A stretch of DNA of 64,000 bases, from assembly GCF_000814675.1 (NCBI RefSeq), contig NZ_JWIG01000001.1, positions 632,471 to 696,470 of the forward strand. Direction: 5' to 3'. The position numbers were made by a program, and so were the translations under genes. The stretch's first letter is position 1. Every line of letters starts with the position of its first letter. Positions 1 through 8,161 of this stretch are shown in pieces. Source of the stretch: Pseudoalteromonas distincta. Its GTDB lineage: Bacteria; Pseudomonadota; Gammaproteobacteria; Enterobacterales; Alteromonadaceae. The notes under the pieces were generated by a model. It was not told where the DNA came from. It was given only the letters and a program-made list of their open reading frames with translations, and made no database searches.

Positions 1-311
1 ACTTATTTATTCAGCATACCTCAGCGAGCCTTACAATAAACGAAAATGCAGACCCCACTGTTCGTATGGACATGGAGAGCCATTTCAATAAATTCGTTCC
101 TGAGCGTCAACCTTATTATCGCCACGATTATGAAGGTGACGACGACATGCCTGCACACATAAAAACCAGCACGTTAGGCTGCCAGTTAAATATTCCTATT
201 TCAAATGGTTATTTAGCGTTAGGTACATGGCAAGGTATTTATTTAGGTGAACATCGCGATTCTGGTGGTTCTAGACGAGTTATAGCAACTATTCAGGGGG
301 AGCTATTCTAA
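1..311 (+). CDS. YjbQ family protein (UPF0047), 3' part
   Basis: This reading frame is already open at the left edge (codons from base 3) and ends at the TAA at 309-311, so only the C-terminal ~102 residues are present. Before the first internal ATG at 66 the frame encodes [18 protein letters not shown], the hallmark segment of the YjbQ/UPF0047 family. [12 protein letters not shown] near the end matches the other conserved block, with the histidine and acidic residues that cluster in known YjbQ structures. The family is small and soluble; some members show thiamine phosphate synthase activity in vitro, but the physiological role is unsettled. An annotation starting at 66 would be too short. 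The thiamine operon 4.5 kb away is probably coincidental. Confidence 0.85.
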   Translation, partial: LFIQHTSASLTINENADPTVRMDMESHFNKFVPERQPYYRHDYEGDDDMPAHIKTSTLGCQLNIPISNGYLALGTWQGIYLGEHRDSGGSRRVIATIQGELF

Positions 312-386
312 TAAAAGCTCTCGGTTTCAAAGTATTGACTCTTTACCTCACTCATACCTCATAACTTCAAAGTACAACACCTTTAT

Positions 387-411
387 TGTAGGCGTATAGC
401 TCGCGCGAGAA
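387..411. repeat. Solitary decayed REP-A hairpin
   Basis: TGTAGGCGTATAGCTCGCG followed by CGAGAA resembles the hairpin arm (TGTAGGCGTGAAGCTTGC and onward) that recurs in the arrays at 3781, 20066 and 29644. The 312-542 gap otherwise shows no gene or clear signal. Confidence 0.4.
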
Positions 412-542
412 ACCATAGCTTCTAACAACCAAAACTTTAATGCTGAATATTGCACAAAGAATAAAGTAGATAAGAGAGATTTTAAATTATAATTTTATTT
501 ATGATTTTTAATACAGAGAATTTTGAAAGGATATAAAAATAT

Positions 543-618
543 TGGAGCGGTACACGAGGCTCGAACTCGTGACCTCGACCTTGGCAAGGTCGCGCTCTAC
601 CAACTGAGCTAGTACCGC
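543..618 (-). tRNA. tRNA-Gly(GCC), copy 3 (promoter-distal)
   Basis: On the minus strand a 76-nt tRNA starts GCGGTACTAGCTCAGTTGG and ends with an encoded CCA. The anticodon stem CGACC/GGTCG encloses the loop TTGCCAA, giving anticodon GCC, and the T arm contains GTTCGAGCC. It is the last of three identical genes spaced exactly 119 bp apart. Three tRNA-Gly(GCC) genes next to orn match the glyVXY arrangement of Escherichia coli, so the synteny is old. Confidence 0.97.
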
Positions 619-661
619 ATTATATTTTCATTCAACACTGCAATTTCTTTTGGTTAGAAAT

Positions 662-737
662 TGGAGCGGTACACGAGGCTCGAACTCGTGACCTCGACCT
701 TGGCAAGGTCGCGCTCTACCAACTGAGCTAGTACCGC
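662..737 (-). tRNA. tRNA-Gly(GCC), copy 2
   Basis: Identical in sequence to the copies on either side: same acceptor stem, GCC anticodon and encoded CCA. The 43-bp spacer to copy 3 differs at only one visible base from the spacer to copy 1 (aacactgcaat versus aacactacaat), so the tRNA and spacer were duplicated together as a 119-bp unit. Confidence 0.97.
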
Positions 738-780
738 ATTATATTTTCATTCAACACTACAATTTCTTTTGGTTAGAAAT

Positions 781-856
781 TGGAGCGGTACACGAGGCTC
801 GAACTCGTGACCTCGACCTTGGCAAGGTCGCGCTCTACCAACTGAGCTAGTACCGC
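781..856 (-). tRNA. tRNA-Gly(GCC), copy 1 (promoter-proximal intact copy)
   Basis: Intact 76-nt tRNA with GCC anticodon and encoded CCA, identical to the other two. Two decayed copies separate it from the promoter at 1080-1107, so the transcript would carry the remnants first and then the three functional tRNAs. Confidence 0.97.
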
Positions 857-884
857 ATTTTTTATTTCTTCAGTTATTTTACGT

Positions 885-934
885 TGGTGCGCGACAGGTC
901 GCGTTCAACATTCTAGCAACTGAGCTAGTACCGC
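885..934 (-). pseudogene. Decayed tRNA-Gly copy without anticodon
   Basis: On the minus strand it begins like the functional tRNA (GCGGTACTAGCTCAGTTG) and ends in CCA, but the D-arm region is altered. The anticodon loop is collapsed to GCGACCTGTCGC, about seven bases including the GCC anticodon being lost, and no T arm is present. It cannot be a working tRNA. With its flank it forms a 75-bp tandem unit with the next remnant. Confidence 0.75.
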
Positions 935-961
935 ATTTTCACTTCTTCAGTTATTTTACGT

Positions 962-1009
962 TGGTGCGACAGGTCGCGTTCAACATTCTAGCAACTGAGC
1001 TAGTACCGC
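962..1009 (-). pseudogene. Decayed tRNA-Gly copy without anticodon (second)
   Basis: Same structure as the remnant at 885-934: intact 5' third of tRNA-Gly, collapsed GCGACCTGTCGC in place of the anticodon arm, missing T arm, terminal CCA. It is two bases shorter (GTCGCACCA instead of GTCGCGCACCA). The near identity of the two remnants shows that the damage came first and the damaged unit was then duplicated. Confidence 0.75.
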
Positions 1010-1079
1010 ATTTATTGATGGTAATTCAATCACTCAAACACACTAACCCCGCGTGGGTTATCGTCTTGAGCGGGGCAGG

Positions 1080-1107
1080 ATTCTACAATAATCCGATGTG
1101 TTTGCAA
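1080..1107 (-). promoter_or_regulatory. Promoter of the tRNA-Gly cluster
   Basis: On the minus strand TTGCAA (1102-1107) and TAGAAT (1080-1085) are 16 bp apart, followed by the GC-rich stretch CCTGCCCCG. A GC-rich discriminator is typical of stable-RNA promoters under stringent control. It lies between the orn stop and the tRNA genes and points toward them. Confidence 0.65.
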
Positions 1108-1114
1108 GTGTTTT

Positions 1115-1660
1115 TTACAAATTAAAGAAATTTTCTCTATAGACTTTTAATTCCATAATCGAATCTTTAATGTCATCCAAAGCAAGGTGCGAACCTTTTT
1201 TGTTCACTTTTGCAAGCACTTCAGGTTTCCAACGACGTGCTAATTCTTTAATAGTACTCACGTCAAGATTGCGGTAATGAAAAAAATCTTCAAGTTCACG
1301 CATGTATTTATTCATAAAGCGGCGGTCTTGCCCAATTGAATTACCACACATTGGTGATACACCTGCAGGCACCCACTGTTTTAAAAAATCTAACGTTTGT
1401 GCCACGGCATACTCTTCATCGAATGTACTTGCTTTACAGCGCGCTGTTAAACCCGACTTACCATGCTGCGTAGTACACCACTCGTCCATACCATTTAGTA
1501 ATTCATCACTTTGATGAATAGCTATAGTTGGTCCTTCAGCTAATATATTCAGGTCTGCGTCAGTGACAACCGTCGCAATTTCGAGTATTTTATCGGTCTC
1601 TGGTTCGAGTCCTGTCATTTCAAGATCGAGCCAAATTAAATTTGATTTATTAATAGTCAT
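1115..1660 (-). CDS. orn: Oligoribonuclease
   Basis: 3'-to-5' exoribonuclease of the DEDDh family that degrades di- to penta-ribonucleotides, including pGpG from c-di-GMP breakdown, to mononucleotides in the cytoplasm. The 181-residue length is typical. WLDLEMTGL at residues 10-18 carries the first two acidic ligands (D12, E14); [11 protein letters not shown] has the next Asp, and [12 protein letters not shown] the terminal His/Asp pair. It is divergent from rsgA across about 120 bp and is followed on its own strand by the tRNA-Gly genes. The neighbourhood orn-rsgA-psd is conserved in enterobacteria. Confidence 0.97.
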   Translation of the reverse strand: MTINKSNLIWLDLEMTGLEPETDKILEIATVVTDADLNILAEGPTIAIHQSDELLNGMDEWCTTQHGKSGLTARCKASTFDEEYAVAQTLDFLKQWVPAGVSPMCGNSIGQDRRFMNKYMRELEDFFHYRNLDVSTIKELARRWKPEVLAKVNKKGSHLALDDIKDSIMELKVYRENFFNL

Positions 1661-1781
1661 AATTACCTAAGCGGTGCTTTCCTTTAGATCCAACGCATTT
1701 CGATATATCATATTAGCATCAACCGTCGAGCTAAAGCTTTTTTTAGGAAAAGCGACATTTAACTAAGGTTATAGGCCTCCA

Positions 1782-2840
1782 GTGGCAAAACAGAAAAAAT
1801 TAAGTAAAGGCCAATCGCGTCAGATCAAGGCCAACCACCAAAAGCGCATTAATAGTGCAGACTCAAAACCAGCTAAAAAAGGCGCGCAAGAGTGGCAAAC
1901 CGATAATTTAGGTCAGGTCGAGAGCGCAATTGTGATCAGTCGTTTTGGCCAACACGCCGATGTCGAAACTGAAAATGGCGATGTACTTCGTTGTAATATA
2001 CGACGTACCGTGTCAAATTTAGTGTGTGGTGATGAGGTATTGTTTCGCCGTGCCAAAGTAAGTGAAGGTGATTTAGCCGGAGTAATTGAAGCCACGCAAG
2101 AGCGTCGCTCGCAACTTACCCGCCCTGACTTTTACGACGGCGTAAAAGTTATTGCAGCTAACATTGATCAAATACTCATGGTATCGGCGGTATTACCTGA
2201 GTTTACCCCAAGTATTATCGACCGCTATTTAATAGCCTGTGAAGATATGGGTATTGAGCCAATTTTAGTACTCAATAAAATAGATTTAATTGATGACGCA
2301 GGTCTTAGCGAAATACAAAAAGTTCTCGATATCTATCGTAAACTTGATTACCAAGTACTCCTTGTTAGTAATATATCGGGCAATGGTATTGATGAATTAA
2401 AAGAAGTACTTGTTGGTAAAAATAACATTTTTGTTGGCCAAAGTGGTGTGGGTAAATCCACCCTCGTTAATACTGTATTACCTAACGCTGAAATATTAAC
2501 TAAAGAAGTATCTGAAAACAGCGGCTTAGGACAGCATACAACAACTGTTTCACGCCTTCACCATTTACCAAGTGGCGGTAACCTAATCGACTCACCAGGA
2601 ATTCGTGAGTTTGGTTTATGGCATTTAGATGTTGAGCGTGTAACTTGGTGCTTTAAAGAGTTTAGAGAATTTATAGGCGGATGCCGCTTTAGAGACTGTA
2701 AACATTTAAACGATCCGGGCTGTATAGTTAAAGAAGCTGTAGCAGATGGCAAAATTTCTCAATTGCGCTTTGACAGCTACCACCGAATTTTAGAAACAAT
2801 GGCCGATGGCCGTGCAGGCGCCCGTGCGCCTCGCGTATAA
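1782..2840 (+). CDS. rsgA: Ribosome small-subunit biogenesis GTPase RsgA
   Basis: Circularly permuted GTPase that binds the 30S subunit late in assembly and helps release RbfA. The start is GTG at 1782, with AAGG about 14 bases upstream. The lysine-rich N-terminus leads into an OB-fold (about 45-110). The G motifs come in permuted order: NKID near 164 (G4), GQSGVGKST near 220 (G1), DSPGIREFG near 271 (G3). A zinc-binding C-terminal helical domain follows, with CRFRDCKHLNDPGC near 305. Length 352 is normal. psd follows after 15 bp, as in E. coli. Confidence 0.96.
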   Translation: MAKQKKLSKGQSRQIKANHQKRINSADSKPAKKGAQEWQTDNLGQVESAIVISRFGQHADVETENGDVLRCNIRRTVSNLVCGDEVLFRRAKVSEGDLAGVIEATQERRSQLTRPDFYDGVKVIAANIDQILMVSAVLPEFTPSIIDRYLIACEDMGIEPILVLNKIDLIDDAGLSEIQKVLDIYRKLDYQVLLVSNISGNGIDELKEVLVGKNNIFVGQSGVGKSTLVNTVLPNAEILTKEVSENSGLGQHTTTVSRLHHLPSGGNLIDSPGIREFGLWHLDVERVTWCFKEFREFIGGCRFRDCKHLNDPGCIVKEAVADGKISQLRFDSYHRILETMADGRAGARAPRV

Positions 2841-2855
2841 TTTAGGATAAATACT

Positions 2856-3722
2856 GTGAGTTTAGACAAATTTAAAATCGCAATGCAGTACGCAATGCCA
2901 AAACATTTTATTTCACGCGTAGTCGGTAAATTAGCCGCAGCTAAAGCAGGCGCTTTAACAACGACTTTAATTAAACTATTTATTAAGCAATATAAAGTAG
3001 ATATGAGCGAAGCCCAATACCCAGATCCGGCTCATTATAAAAGCTTTAATGAATTTTTTACTCGCCCTTTAAAAGACGGCATGCGCCCAATGGTAGAAGA
3101 TAGCAATATCATCATTCATCCAGTGGATGGCGCAATCAGCCAGCTAGGCGATATTGTTGACGGACAGCTAATACAAGCTAAAGGTCACGATTACAGCTTA
3201 CAAGCGCTACTAGGCGGCTCACAAGATGATACAACACCATTTTTAGGCGGTAAGTTTGCCACTATTTATTTAGCGCCTAAAGATTACCACCGTATTCATA
3301 TGCCAATTGATGGTACACTAAGCAAAATGATTTACGTGCCAGGTGATTTATTTTCAGTAAACCCACTTACCGCGCAAAACGTGCCTAACTTGTTTGCGCG
3401 TAATGAACGGGTAGTCGCAATTTTTGAAACTGAGATTGGTCCGCTTGCAATGGTACTCGTTGGCGCAACAATTGTAGCCAGCATTGAAACTATTTGGGCA
3501 GGCACTGTCACGCCACCAGCTGGTAGCGATGTATTTAGTTGGAAATACCCAACCACTGGCGATAACGCTATCACGCTTAAAAAGGGTGAAGAAATGGGTC
3601 GCTTTAAATTAGGCTCTACTGTGGTACTAGCATGGGGTGCTGATAAAGCCGAAATACTGGATGACCAACTACCAGAAGTGGTTACTCGCTTAGGTACTGC
3701 GTTTGCAAAAATTAACGACTAA
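2856..3722 (+). CDS. psd: Phosphatidylserine decarboxylase proenzyme
   Basis: Inner-membrane enzyme that decarboxylates phosphatidylserine to phosphatidylethanolamine, the last step of PE synthesis. It starts with GTG at 2856, preceded by AGGATAA. The 288 residues match the bacterial type I enzyme. The LGST motif near residue 250 ([14 protein letters not shown]) is the autocleavage site where Ser becomes the pyruvoyl group, so the product splits into beta and alpha chains. HPVDG near 89 and [10 protein letters not shown] near 147 are further conserved blocks. It is probably co-transcribed with rsgA and ends at a clear terminator. Confidence 0.97.
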   Translation: MSLDKFKIAMQYAMPKHFISRVVGKLAAAKAGALTTTLIKLFIKQYKVDMSEAQYPDPAHYKSFNEFFTRPLKDGMRPMVEDSNIIIHPVDGAISQLGDIVDGQLIQAKGHDYSLQALLGGSQDDTTPFLGGKFATIYLAPKDYHRIHMPIDGTLSKMIYVPGDLFSVNPLTAQNVPNLFARNERVVAIFETEIGPLAMVLVGATIVASIETIWAGTVTPPAGSDVFSWKYPTTGDNAITLKKGEEMGRFKLGSTVVLAWGADKAEILDDQLPEVVTRLGTAFAKIND

Positions 3723-3743
3723 ATCAATCGTTAATTAGAAATC

Positions 3744-3776
3744 AAAAAAACCGCGTTATTTAAACGCGGTTTTTTA
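3744..3776 (+). terminator. Intrinsic terminator after psd
   Basis: ACCGCGTT-ATTT-AACGCGGT forms an 8-bp stem followed by TTTTTT, 22 bases after the psd stop. The upstream A-run makes it potentially bidirectional. Confidence 0.9.
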
Positions 3777-3780
3777 TTTT

Positions 3781-3822
3781 TGTAGGCGCAAAGCCTGCTC
3801 ACGCGAAAAGCGCAGCTTTTAA
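3781..3822. repeat. REP-A hairpin arm
   Basis: TGTAGGCGCAAAGCCTGCTC followed by ACGCGAAAAGCGCAGCTTTT. The same arm recurs through the 20066-21418 array and, inverted, in 29644-30480. It starts with a GTAG tetranucleotide and contains a second palindrome, AAAAGCGCAGCTTTT. Confidence 0.75.
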
Positions 3823-3854
3823 TATTTATAACTGATACTTTACTTACTTATTGG

Positions 3855-4560
3855 CTTCTCTAAAGCGAAGCACCCTCTCAACCTCTTTGTGAATAAATCA
3901 CTTAAAACCTTATTGCACAAAGAGAAGCAAAAGAGGAGTAAATGAGAAAACATAAAACATAGTAATTATTTATTTTTACTTCTCTAAAGCGCAGCGCCCT
4001 CTTAGCCTCTTTGTGAATAAATCACTTAAAACCTTATTGCACAAAGAGAAGTAAAAGAGGAGTAAATGAGAAGACATAAAACATAGTAATTATTTATTTT
4101 TACTTCTCTAAAGCGCAGCGCCCTCTTAGCCTCTTTGTGAATAAATCACTTAAAACCTTATTGCACAAAGAGAAGTAAAAGAGGAGTAAATGAGAAGACA
4201 TAAAACATAGTAATTATTTATTTTTACTTCTCTAAAGCGCAGCGCCCTCTTAACCTCTTTGTGAATAAATCACTTAAAACCTTATTGCACAAAGAGAAGT
4301 AAAAGAGGAGTAAATGAGAAGACATAAAACATAGTAATTATTTATTTTTACTTCTCTAAAGCGCAGCGCCCTCTTAACCTCTTTGTGAATAAATCACTTA
4401 AAACCTTATTGCACAAAGAGAAGTAAAAGAGGAGTAAATGAGAAGACATAAAACATAGTAATTATTTATTTTTACTTCTCTAAAGCGCAGCGCCCTCTTA
4501 ACCTCTTTGTGAATAAATCACTTAAGATCTTATTGCACAAAGAGGAGTAAATGAGAAGAC
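3855..4560. repeat. Tandem array of a 124-bp unit (about 5.7 copies)
   Basis: The landmark CTTCTCTAAAGCG recurs at 3855, 3979, 4103, 4227, 4351 and 4475, exactly 124 bp apart. The inner copies are nearly identical and the outer ones more diverged, so the array grew recently. Each unit contains an inverted pair CTCTTTGTG/CACAAAGAG around AATAAATCACTTAAAACC and an outer pair TTTACTTCTCT/AGAGAAGTAAA, so it can fold into a long hairpin. No unit encodes a conserved protein. The same core occurs at 20196-21290 and, inverted, at 29700-30420. Confidence 0.95.
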
Positions 4561-4567
4561 ACCAAAG

Positions 4568-4788
4568 CATAGAAATTACGAGCTTTGCTCGTCACGCCAG
4601 CAAGCTGTGCGTCTACAAGTTTGGTGCAAAAGTTTGATATGTTGTAGGGCTTTATCTACAGCGCAGTATTAAATACTAGACGTAAAGGCAAGCTCACTGA
4701 CTTCGATGTGATAAATGATAGCTAATCATTTATCAATGAGAGATACAAGACGTAGAGCTTTCTCACGCGAAAAGCGCAGCTTTTAATT
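4568..4788. repeat. Two REP-A arms closing the first repeat region
   Basis: TTACGAGCTTTGCTCGTCAC at 4577 leads to GCAAGCTGTGCGTCTACAAG, the inverted REP-A arm (it reads GTAGACGCACAGC on the minus strand). A second, forward and altered arm (GACGTAGAGCTTTCTCACGC) lies at about 4749-4788. About 120 bp of unrelated sequence separates them, so this is a looser version of the composite unit seen in the 249-bp array. Confidence 0.65.
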
Positions 4789-4831
4789 CTTTAACGCTAC
4801 ATTTAATAAAAGGCACAACTCCCTCAAAAAC

Positions 4832-5581
4832 CTATTTACCACACTCTTTACACTCTGAATCTTTAATCACTTTGAAATGCTGCTGCTTTAAAGTAAGCGC
4901 ATCAAAGGTTATAAATTCCCCCCCCTCTGCATGCCCTAGCAATAAGTTAAGCGTAAGTTGCGCCTGCATAGAGCCTATTACACCCAGTAGCGGGCTAATC
5001 ACTCCTGCGTTACTGCAATTGATAACTGGTGTAGCTTCGCTTTGTGGAAAAACACAGCCATAACATGGGCTATCACTTTGCCTAAAATCAAAGCCCATTA
5101 ACTGCCCTTTAGTTGCCAATGCAGCACCAGAAATTAACGGTGTTTTATTAGCAATACAATAACGATTAACGCAATAGCGAGTGCTAAAGTTATCAGAGCA
5201 ATCAAGTACGATGTCAGCACCTTTTAAAATGTTAACTGCATTATTCTCATCTAACTTTTGGCAATGCGTTACTATGTTTATTTGATTATTAAGACTCGCT
5301 AATACTTTACCCGCTGCGGCGACCTTGCTTTGCCCTAAGTGGTTTATTTTATAAAGCACTTGGCGCTGTAAGTTTGAAAGCTCAACCTCATCATCGTCAA
5401 TTAAAATAAGCGTTCCAATACCTGCAGCGGCTAAATATAAAAGCGCTGGGCTACCTAGACCACCAGCCCCCACTACTGCAACCGTTGAGGATTTAAGTGC
5501 TAATTGCCCTTCAAGCCCAACTTCTTCAAGCAATAAATGGCGGCTGTAACGCAGGGTTTCTTTATCGCTTAGCTCACTCAC
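4832..5581 (-). CDS. thiF: Sulfur carrier protein ThiS adenylyltransferase ThiF
   Basis: E1-like enzyme that adenylates the C-terminal Gly of ThiS so that sulfur can be loaded for thiazole synthesis. It starts with GTG at 5581, with AAGG upstream. The 249 residues carry the nucleotide-binding GAGGLGSP at 38-45, the substrate Arg in RYSRHLL at 11-17, DCSDN, and two zinc-binding CxxC pairs (CYGC near 172 and CKEC near the C-terminus). A Cys near 185 (VINCSNAG) is where E. coli ThiF has its reactive cysteine. MoeB is very similar in sequence; the position as last gene of the thi operon decides for ThiF. Confidence 0.92.
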   Translation of the reverse strand: MSELSDKETLRYSRHLLLEEVGLEGQLALKSSTVAVVGAGGLGSPALLYLAAAGIGTLILIDDDEVELSNLQRQVLYKINHLGQSKVAAAGKVLASLNNQINIVTHCQKLDENNAVNILKGADIVLDCSDNFSTRYCVNRYCIANKTPLISGAALATKGQLMGFDFRQSDSPCYGCVFPQSEATPVINCSNAGVISPLLGVIGSMQAQLTLNLLLGHAEGGEFITFDALTLKQQHFKVIKDSECKECGK

Positions 5582-5616
5582 GTTTATCAGCCTTATTAGT
5601 ATTACCCTTGTTAGTT

Positions 5617-7152
5617 TTAATTGGCACTGCTTATGGCCACTTGCAGAGCGCTTATAGCCTCTACGTAATTATCAGCTTCGGTAATCGCACGCACTACTGC
5701 AACACTGCCTACGCCTGTTTTCGCTACCTGCTCAGCACGGCTTAAATCAATACCGCCTATTGCTACTGTTGGGTAGCTTTGCATAAGTGGTACAAACTTA
5801 ATCAGCTTTTCAAGGCCTTGTATTTGACCTGTCATGTCTTTAGTGGTGGTTGGGTAAATAGCACCAAATGCCATGTAACTAGGGCGATAATTATGCGCAC
5901 GTAGCATTTCATAAAAACCATGAGTAGAAAGCCCAAGCCTTAATCCAGCGTCTTTAATTGCCGCTAAATTAGCAATGTCTAAATCCTCTTGCCCTAAATG
6001 CACACCATACGCACTATGTTTAATAGCTAGCTGCCAGTAGTCGTTTATAAATACCTGTGCGTTGTATTTCTTGCCCAGCTCAACAGCTTGCTTAATGAGC
6101 CCATCAAGCTCATCTTGCGTTTTATTTTTAACGCGTAACTGCGCTGTTTTAATGCCTTGTTGTAAGCATTTTTCTAACCAATCTGTGCTATCTACAACCG
6201 CATATAAGCCAAGCGATTTACTTTCACATGGAGCAAAATCAGCAGCCATATTAAAATCAAGCGGCACATCAAAATCAAGCTCATCACCCAGCCAGCTACC
6301 GGGCTCAATTACTTGTGGGTAGTCAGCTAAATTAGTGGGGAACGATGTATGAGCAACCGGTCCAATCCCTTCGCCGTAGCGTACCGACTGTTTTAGCCCT
6401 TGGTTTATATACGCTTTAGCTAAAATAAAGGCATCTTTTAATGGGTAGTCTTTAGCTAAACACGCAGCAATGACCGAAGCCATGCTACATCCGGTGCCGT
6501 GGTTATGCGGTGTTTGTATTTTTTGATTGCCTAACCAATATTCTTCGCCATTTTGTGTATTACTATCAATACAATAATCAATGCAGTAGCCACTTGGGTA
6601 ATCCCAATGTCCGCCTTTAATAACAACGGCTTTTGCGCCCCAGCTTAATAGCTTATTAGCCGCTTCTTTTATTGCAGCCGGGCCAATTAAATACACACCG
6701 GTTAATAACTGTGTTTCGTGGGTGTTTGGGGTTATTACATCCACCAGCGGCAGTAAACATTCTTTTATTGCACTTACCGTGTCCTCTTCTGTTAGTAAGT
6801 CACCGCTTGAAGCAATCGCAACAGGGTCATATACAATAACGGGAGGCACAGTCCACTTAGCTTTATAATGACTTATATGTTCGCTGATCAACTGAATTTG
6901 CTGCACATTGGCAAGCATGCCAATTTTTATTACTTTGGCTTTCATGTCTTTTTCAAGCGCAAGTAACTGCGATTCAATAATATCGGTAGACACCGCATTA
7001 ATAGCTTCTACGCCTAAACTATTTTGTGCAGTAAGCGCCGTAATTGCCGTGCAGCCATGTACACCAAAACTTTGCATTGCTTTTATATCAGCTTGAATAC
7101 CTGCACCGCCGCCCGAATCAGATCCGGCAATTGTCCACACTACGTTATTCAT
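5617..7152 (-). CDS. thiDE: Bifunctional HMP-phosphate kinase / thiamine-phosphate synthase (ThiD-ThiE fusion)
   Basis: 511-residue fusion. Residues 1 to about 265 are ThiD, a ribokinase-fold enzyme that phosphorylates HMP and HMP-phosphate: it begins TIAGSDSGGGAGIQADIK and has the anion-hole motif NHGTGCSM. Residues about 300-511 are ThiE, a TIM barrel joining HMP-PP and thiazole phosphate, with QLRVKN, FINDYW, GVHLGQEDL and GAIYPTTTK. The start at 7152 is chosen because GGAAAG lies just upstream and ThiD homologues begin MNNVVWTIAGSDS; the longer open frame to 7266 would overlap thiG and lacks family similarity. Spacing to thiG is 10 bp, and thiF follows after 35 bp. Confidence 0.95.
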   Translation of the reverse strand: MNNVVWTIAGSDSGGGAGIQADIKAMQSFGVHGCTAITALTAQNSLGVEAINAVSTDIIESQLLALEKDMKAKVIKIGMLANVQQIQLISEHISHYKAKWTVPPVIVYDPVAIASSGDLLTEEDTVSAIKECLLPLVDVITPNTHETQLLTGVYLIGPAAIKEAANKLLSWGAKAVVIKGGHWDYPSGYCIDYCIDSNTQNGEEYWLGNQKIQTPHNHGTGCSMASVIAACLAKDYPLKDAFILAKAYINQGLKQSVRYGEGIGPVAHTSFPTNLADYPQVIEPGSWLGDELDFDVPLDFNMAADFAPCESKSLGLYAVVDSTDWLEKCLQQGIKTAQLRVKNKTQDELDGLIKQAVELGKKYNAQVFINDYWQLAIKHSAYGVHLGQEDLDIANLAAIKDAGLRLGLSTHGFYEMLRAHNYRPSYMAFGAIYPTTTKDMTGQIQGLEKLIKFVPLMQSYPTVAIGGIDLSRAEQVAKTGVGSVAVVRAITEADNYVEAISALQVAISSAN

Positions 7153-7162
7153 ATTCTTTCCT

Positions 7163-7954
7163 TCACTGCTGATGCCAAAATGGCATACCCATTGTAGGGG
7201 TTGATGGGGCTGCAACGTCTTTTTCAGGCATTGCTTTTGCTTGATATGCAAAGCGCCCTGCTTCAACTGCGGCTTTAAATGCGCGGCTCATAGTAATTGG
7301 GCAGCCCGCCCCTGCAATGGCTGAATTTAATAATACCGCATCATACCCCATTTCGAGTGCTTGGCAGGCATGCGATGGCAAACCTAAACCTGCATCTACT
7401 ATTAATGTGGTATCGGGTAAACGCTCTCGGATAGTTTTTAAATTATAGCTATTTAACAAGCCTTTACCTGTGCCTATTGGCGCCCCCCACGGCATAAGCA
7501 CCTCACACCCTAGCTCATTTAAGCGCTGACAAAGTACTAAGTCATCGGTGCAATAAGGCAATACTTTAAAGCCATCATTAATTAATATTTTTGTGGCTTC
7601 AAGTAGCGCAAAAGGGTCAGGCTGTAAATTGTAATCATCGCCAATCAGCTCCAGCTTAATCCAATCGGTGGCAAATACCTCTCGGCACATTTTTGCAAGG
7701 GTTGTCGCTTCTTTAACACTGTGGCACCCGGCGGTATTAGGCAATATTTTTAAGCCTGTATTTTTTATTAGCTGCCAAAAGTCATCACCTGCTGTTGCAC
7801 TTTGCTGGCGCCTAAGCGACACGGTAACAATTTCAGCCCCAGAGGCGACTATCGATTGGGTCATGATATCAGGCGACGGATAAAGCGCAGAGCCTATTAA
7901 TAAACGGCTATTTACTTGCTCACCATAAATAGTTAAACAGTCTTTAGTTTGCAT
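7163..7954 (-). CDS. thiG: Thiazole synthase
   Basis: TIM-barrel enzyme that condenses 1-deoxy-xylulose 5-phosphate, the glycine imine and sulfur from ThiS thiocarboxylate to form the thiazole phosphate. Length 263 is normal. The Schiff-base lysine is K100 in [26 protein letters not shown] and [12 protein letters not shown] are family blocks. ThiS is encoded 5 bp upstream, and the partnership with ThiO (glycine oxidase) points to the aerobic route rather than the ThiH route. Confidence 0.97.
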   Translation of the reverse strand: MQTKDCLTIYGEQVNSRLLIGSALYPSPDIMTQSIVASGAEIVTVSLRRQQSATAGDDFWQLIKNTGLKILPNTAGCHSVKEATTLAKMCREVFATDWIKLELIGDDYNLQPDPFALLEATKILINDGFKVLPYCTDDLVLCQRLNELGCEVLMPWGAPIGTGKGLLNSYNLKTIRERLPDTTLIVDAGLGLPSHACQALEMGYDAVLLNSAIAGAGCPITMSRAFKAAVEAGRFAYQAKAMPEKDVAAPSTPTMGMPFWHQQ

Positions 7955-7959
7955 GAGCT

Positions 7960-8154
7960 TTATCCGCCTTGAATGGGTGACAGCAACTCAACACTGTCGC
8001 CTTCATTAAGTACATAGTTACTGTGCCGACTTTGTGGAATAAATTCGCCATTAACAGCCACAGCAAAAGGCGCAACTGCACCAAAACTTTGAAGTACCTC
8101 AACGAGCGCTTTGCTATTAACATTAAGTAGCTCGCCATTAATTGTAATGTTCAT
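7960..8154 (-). CDS. thiS: Sulfur carrier protein ThiS
   Basis: 64-residue beta-grasp protein ending in the required GlyGly (SPIQGG), which ThiF adenylates and then carries the sulfur as a thiocarboxylate. [11 protein letters not shown] and [16 protein letters not shown] match the family. It sits between thiO (7 bp) and thiG (5 bp). An overlapping open frame in another phase (7944-8138) has no family resemblance. Confidence 0.96.
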   Translation of the reverse strand: MNITINGELLNVNSKALVEVLQSFGAVAPFAVAVNGEFIPQSRHSNYVLNEGDSVELLSPIQGG

Positions 8155-8161
8155 TTTATTC

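Noticed and set aside
543..856. tRNA-Gly cluster as an integration site for a mobile element
   Set aside because: No integrase or att duplication beyond the tandem tRNA units themselves; the remnants are internal duplications, not att copies.
3855..4560. CRISPR array
   Set aside because: Regular spacing, but the whole unit repeats (no unique spacers), units are 124 bp, and no cas genes are near. The same holds for 20066-21418, 29644-30480 and 45609-46376.
4832..5581. Annotation as MoeB
   Set aside because: Sequence allows both, but the gene closes a thi operon with thiS and thiG and without other molybdopterin genes.
7153..7266. N-terminal extension of thiDE
   Set aside because: It would overlap thiG and has no similarity to ThiD; the ATG at 7152 has a ribosome site.
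7944..8138. Open frame overlapping thiS in another phase
   Set aside because: thiS (7960-8154) has the family sequence and the C-terminal GlyGly; this frame has neither a ribosome site nor known similarity.
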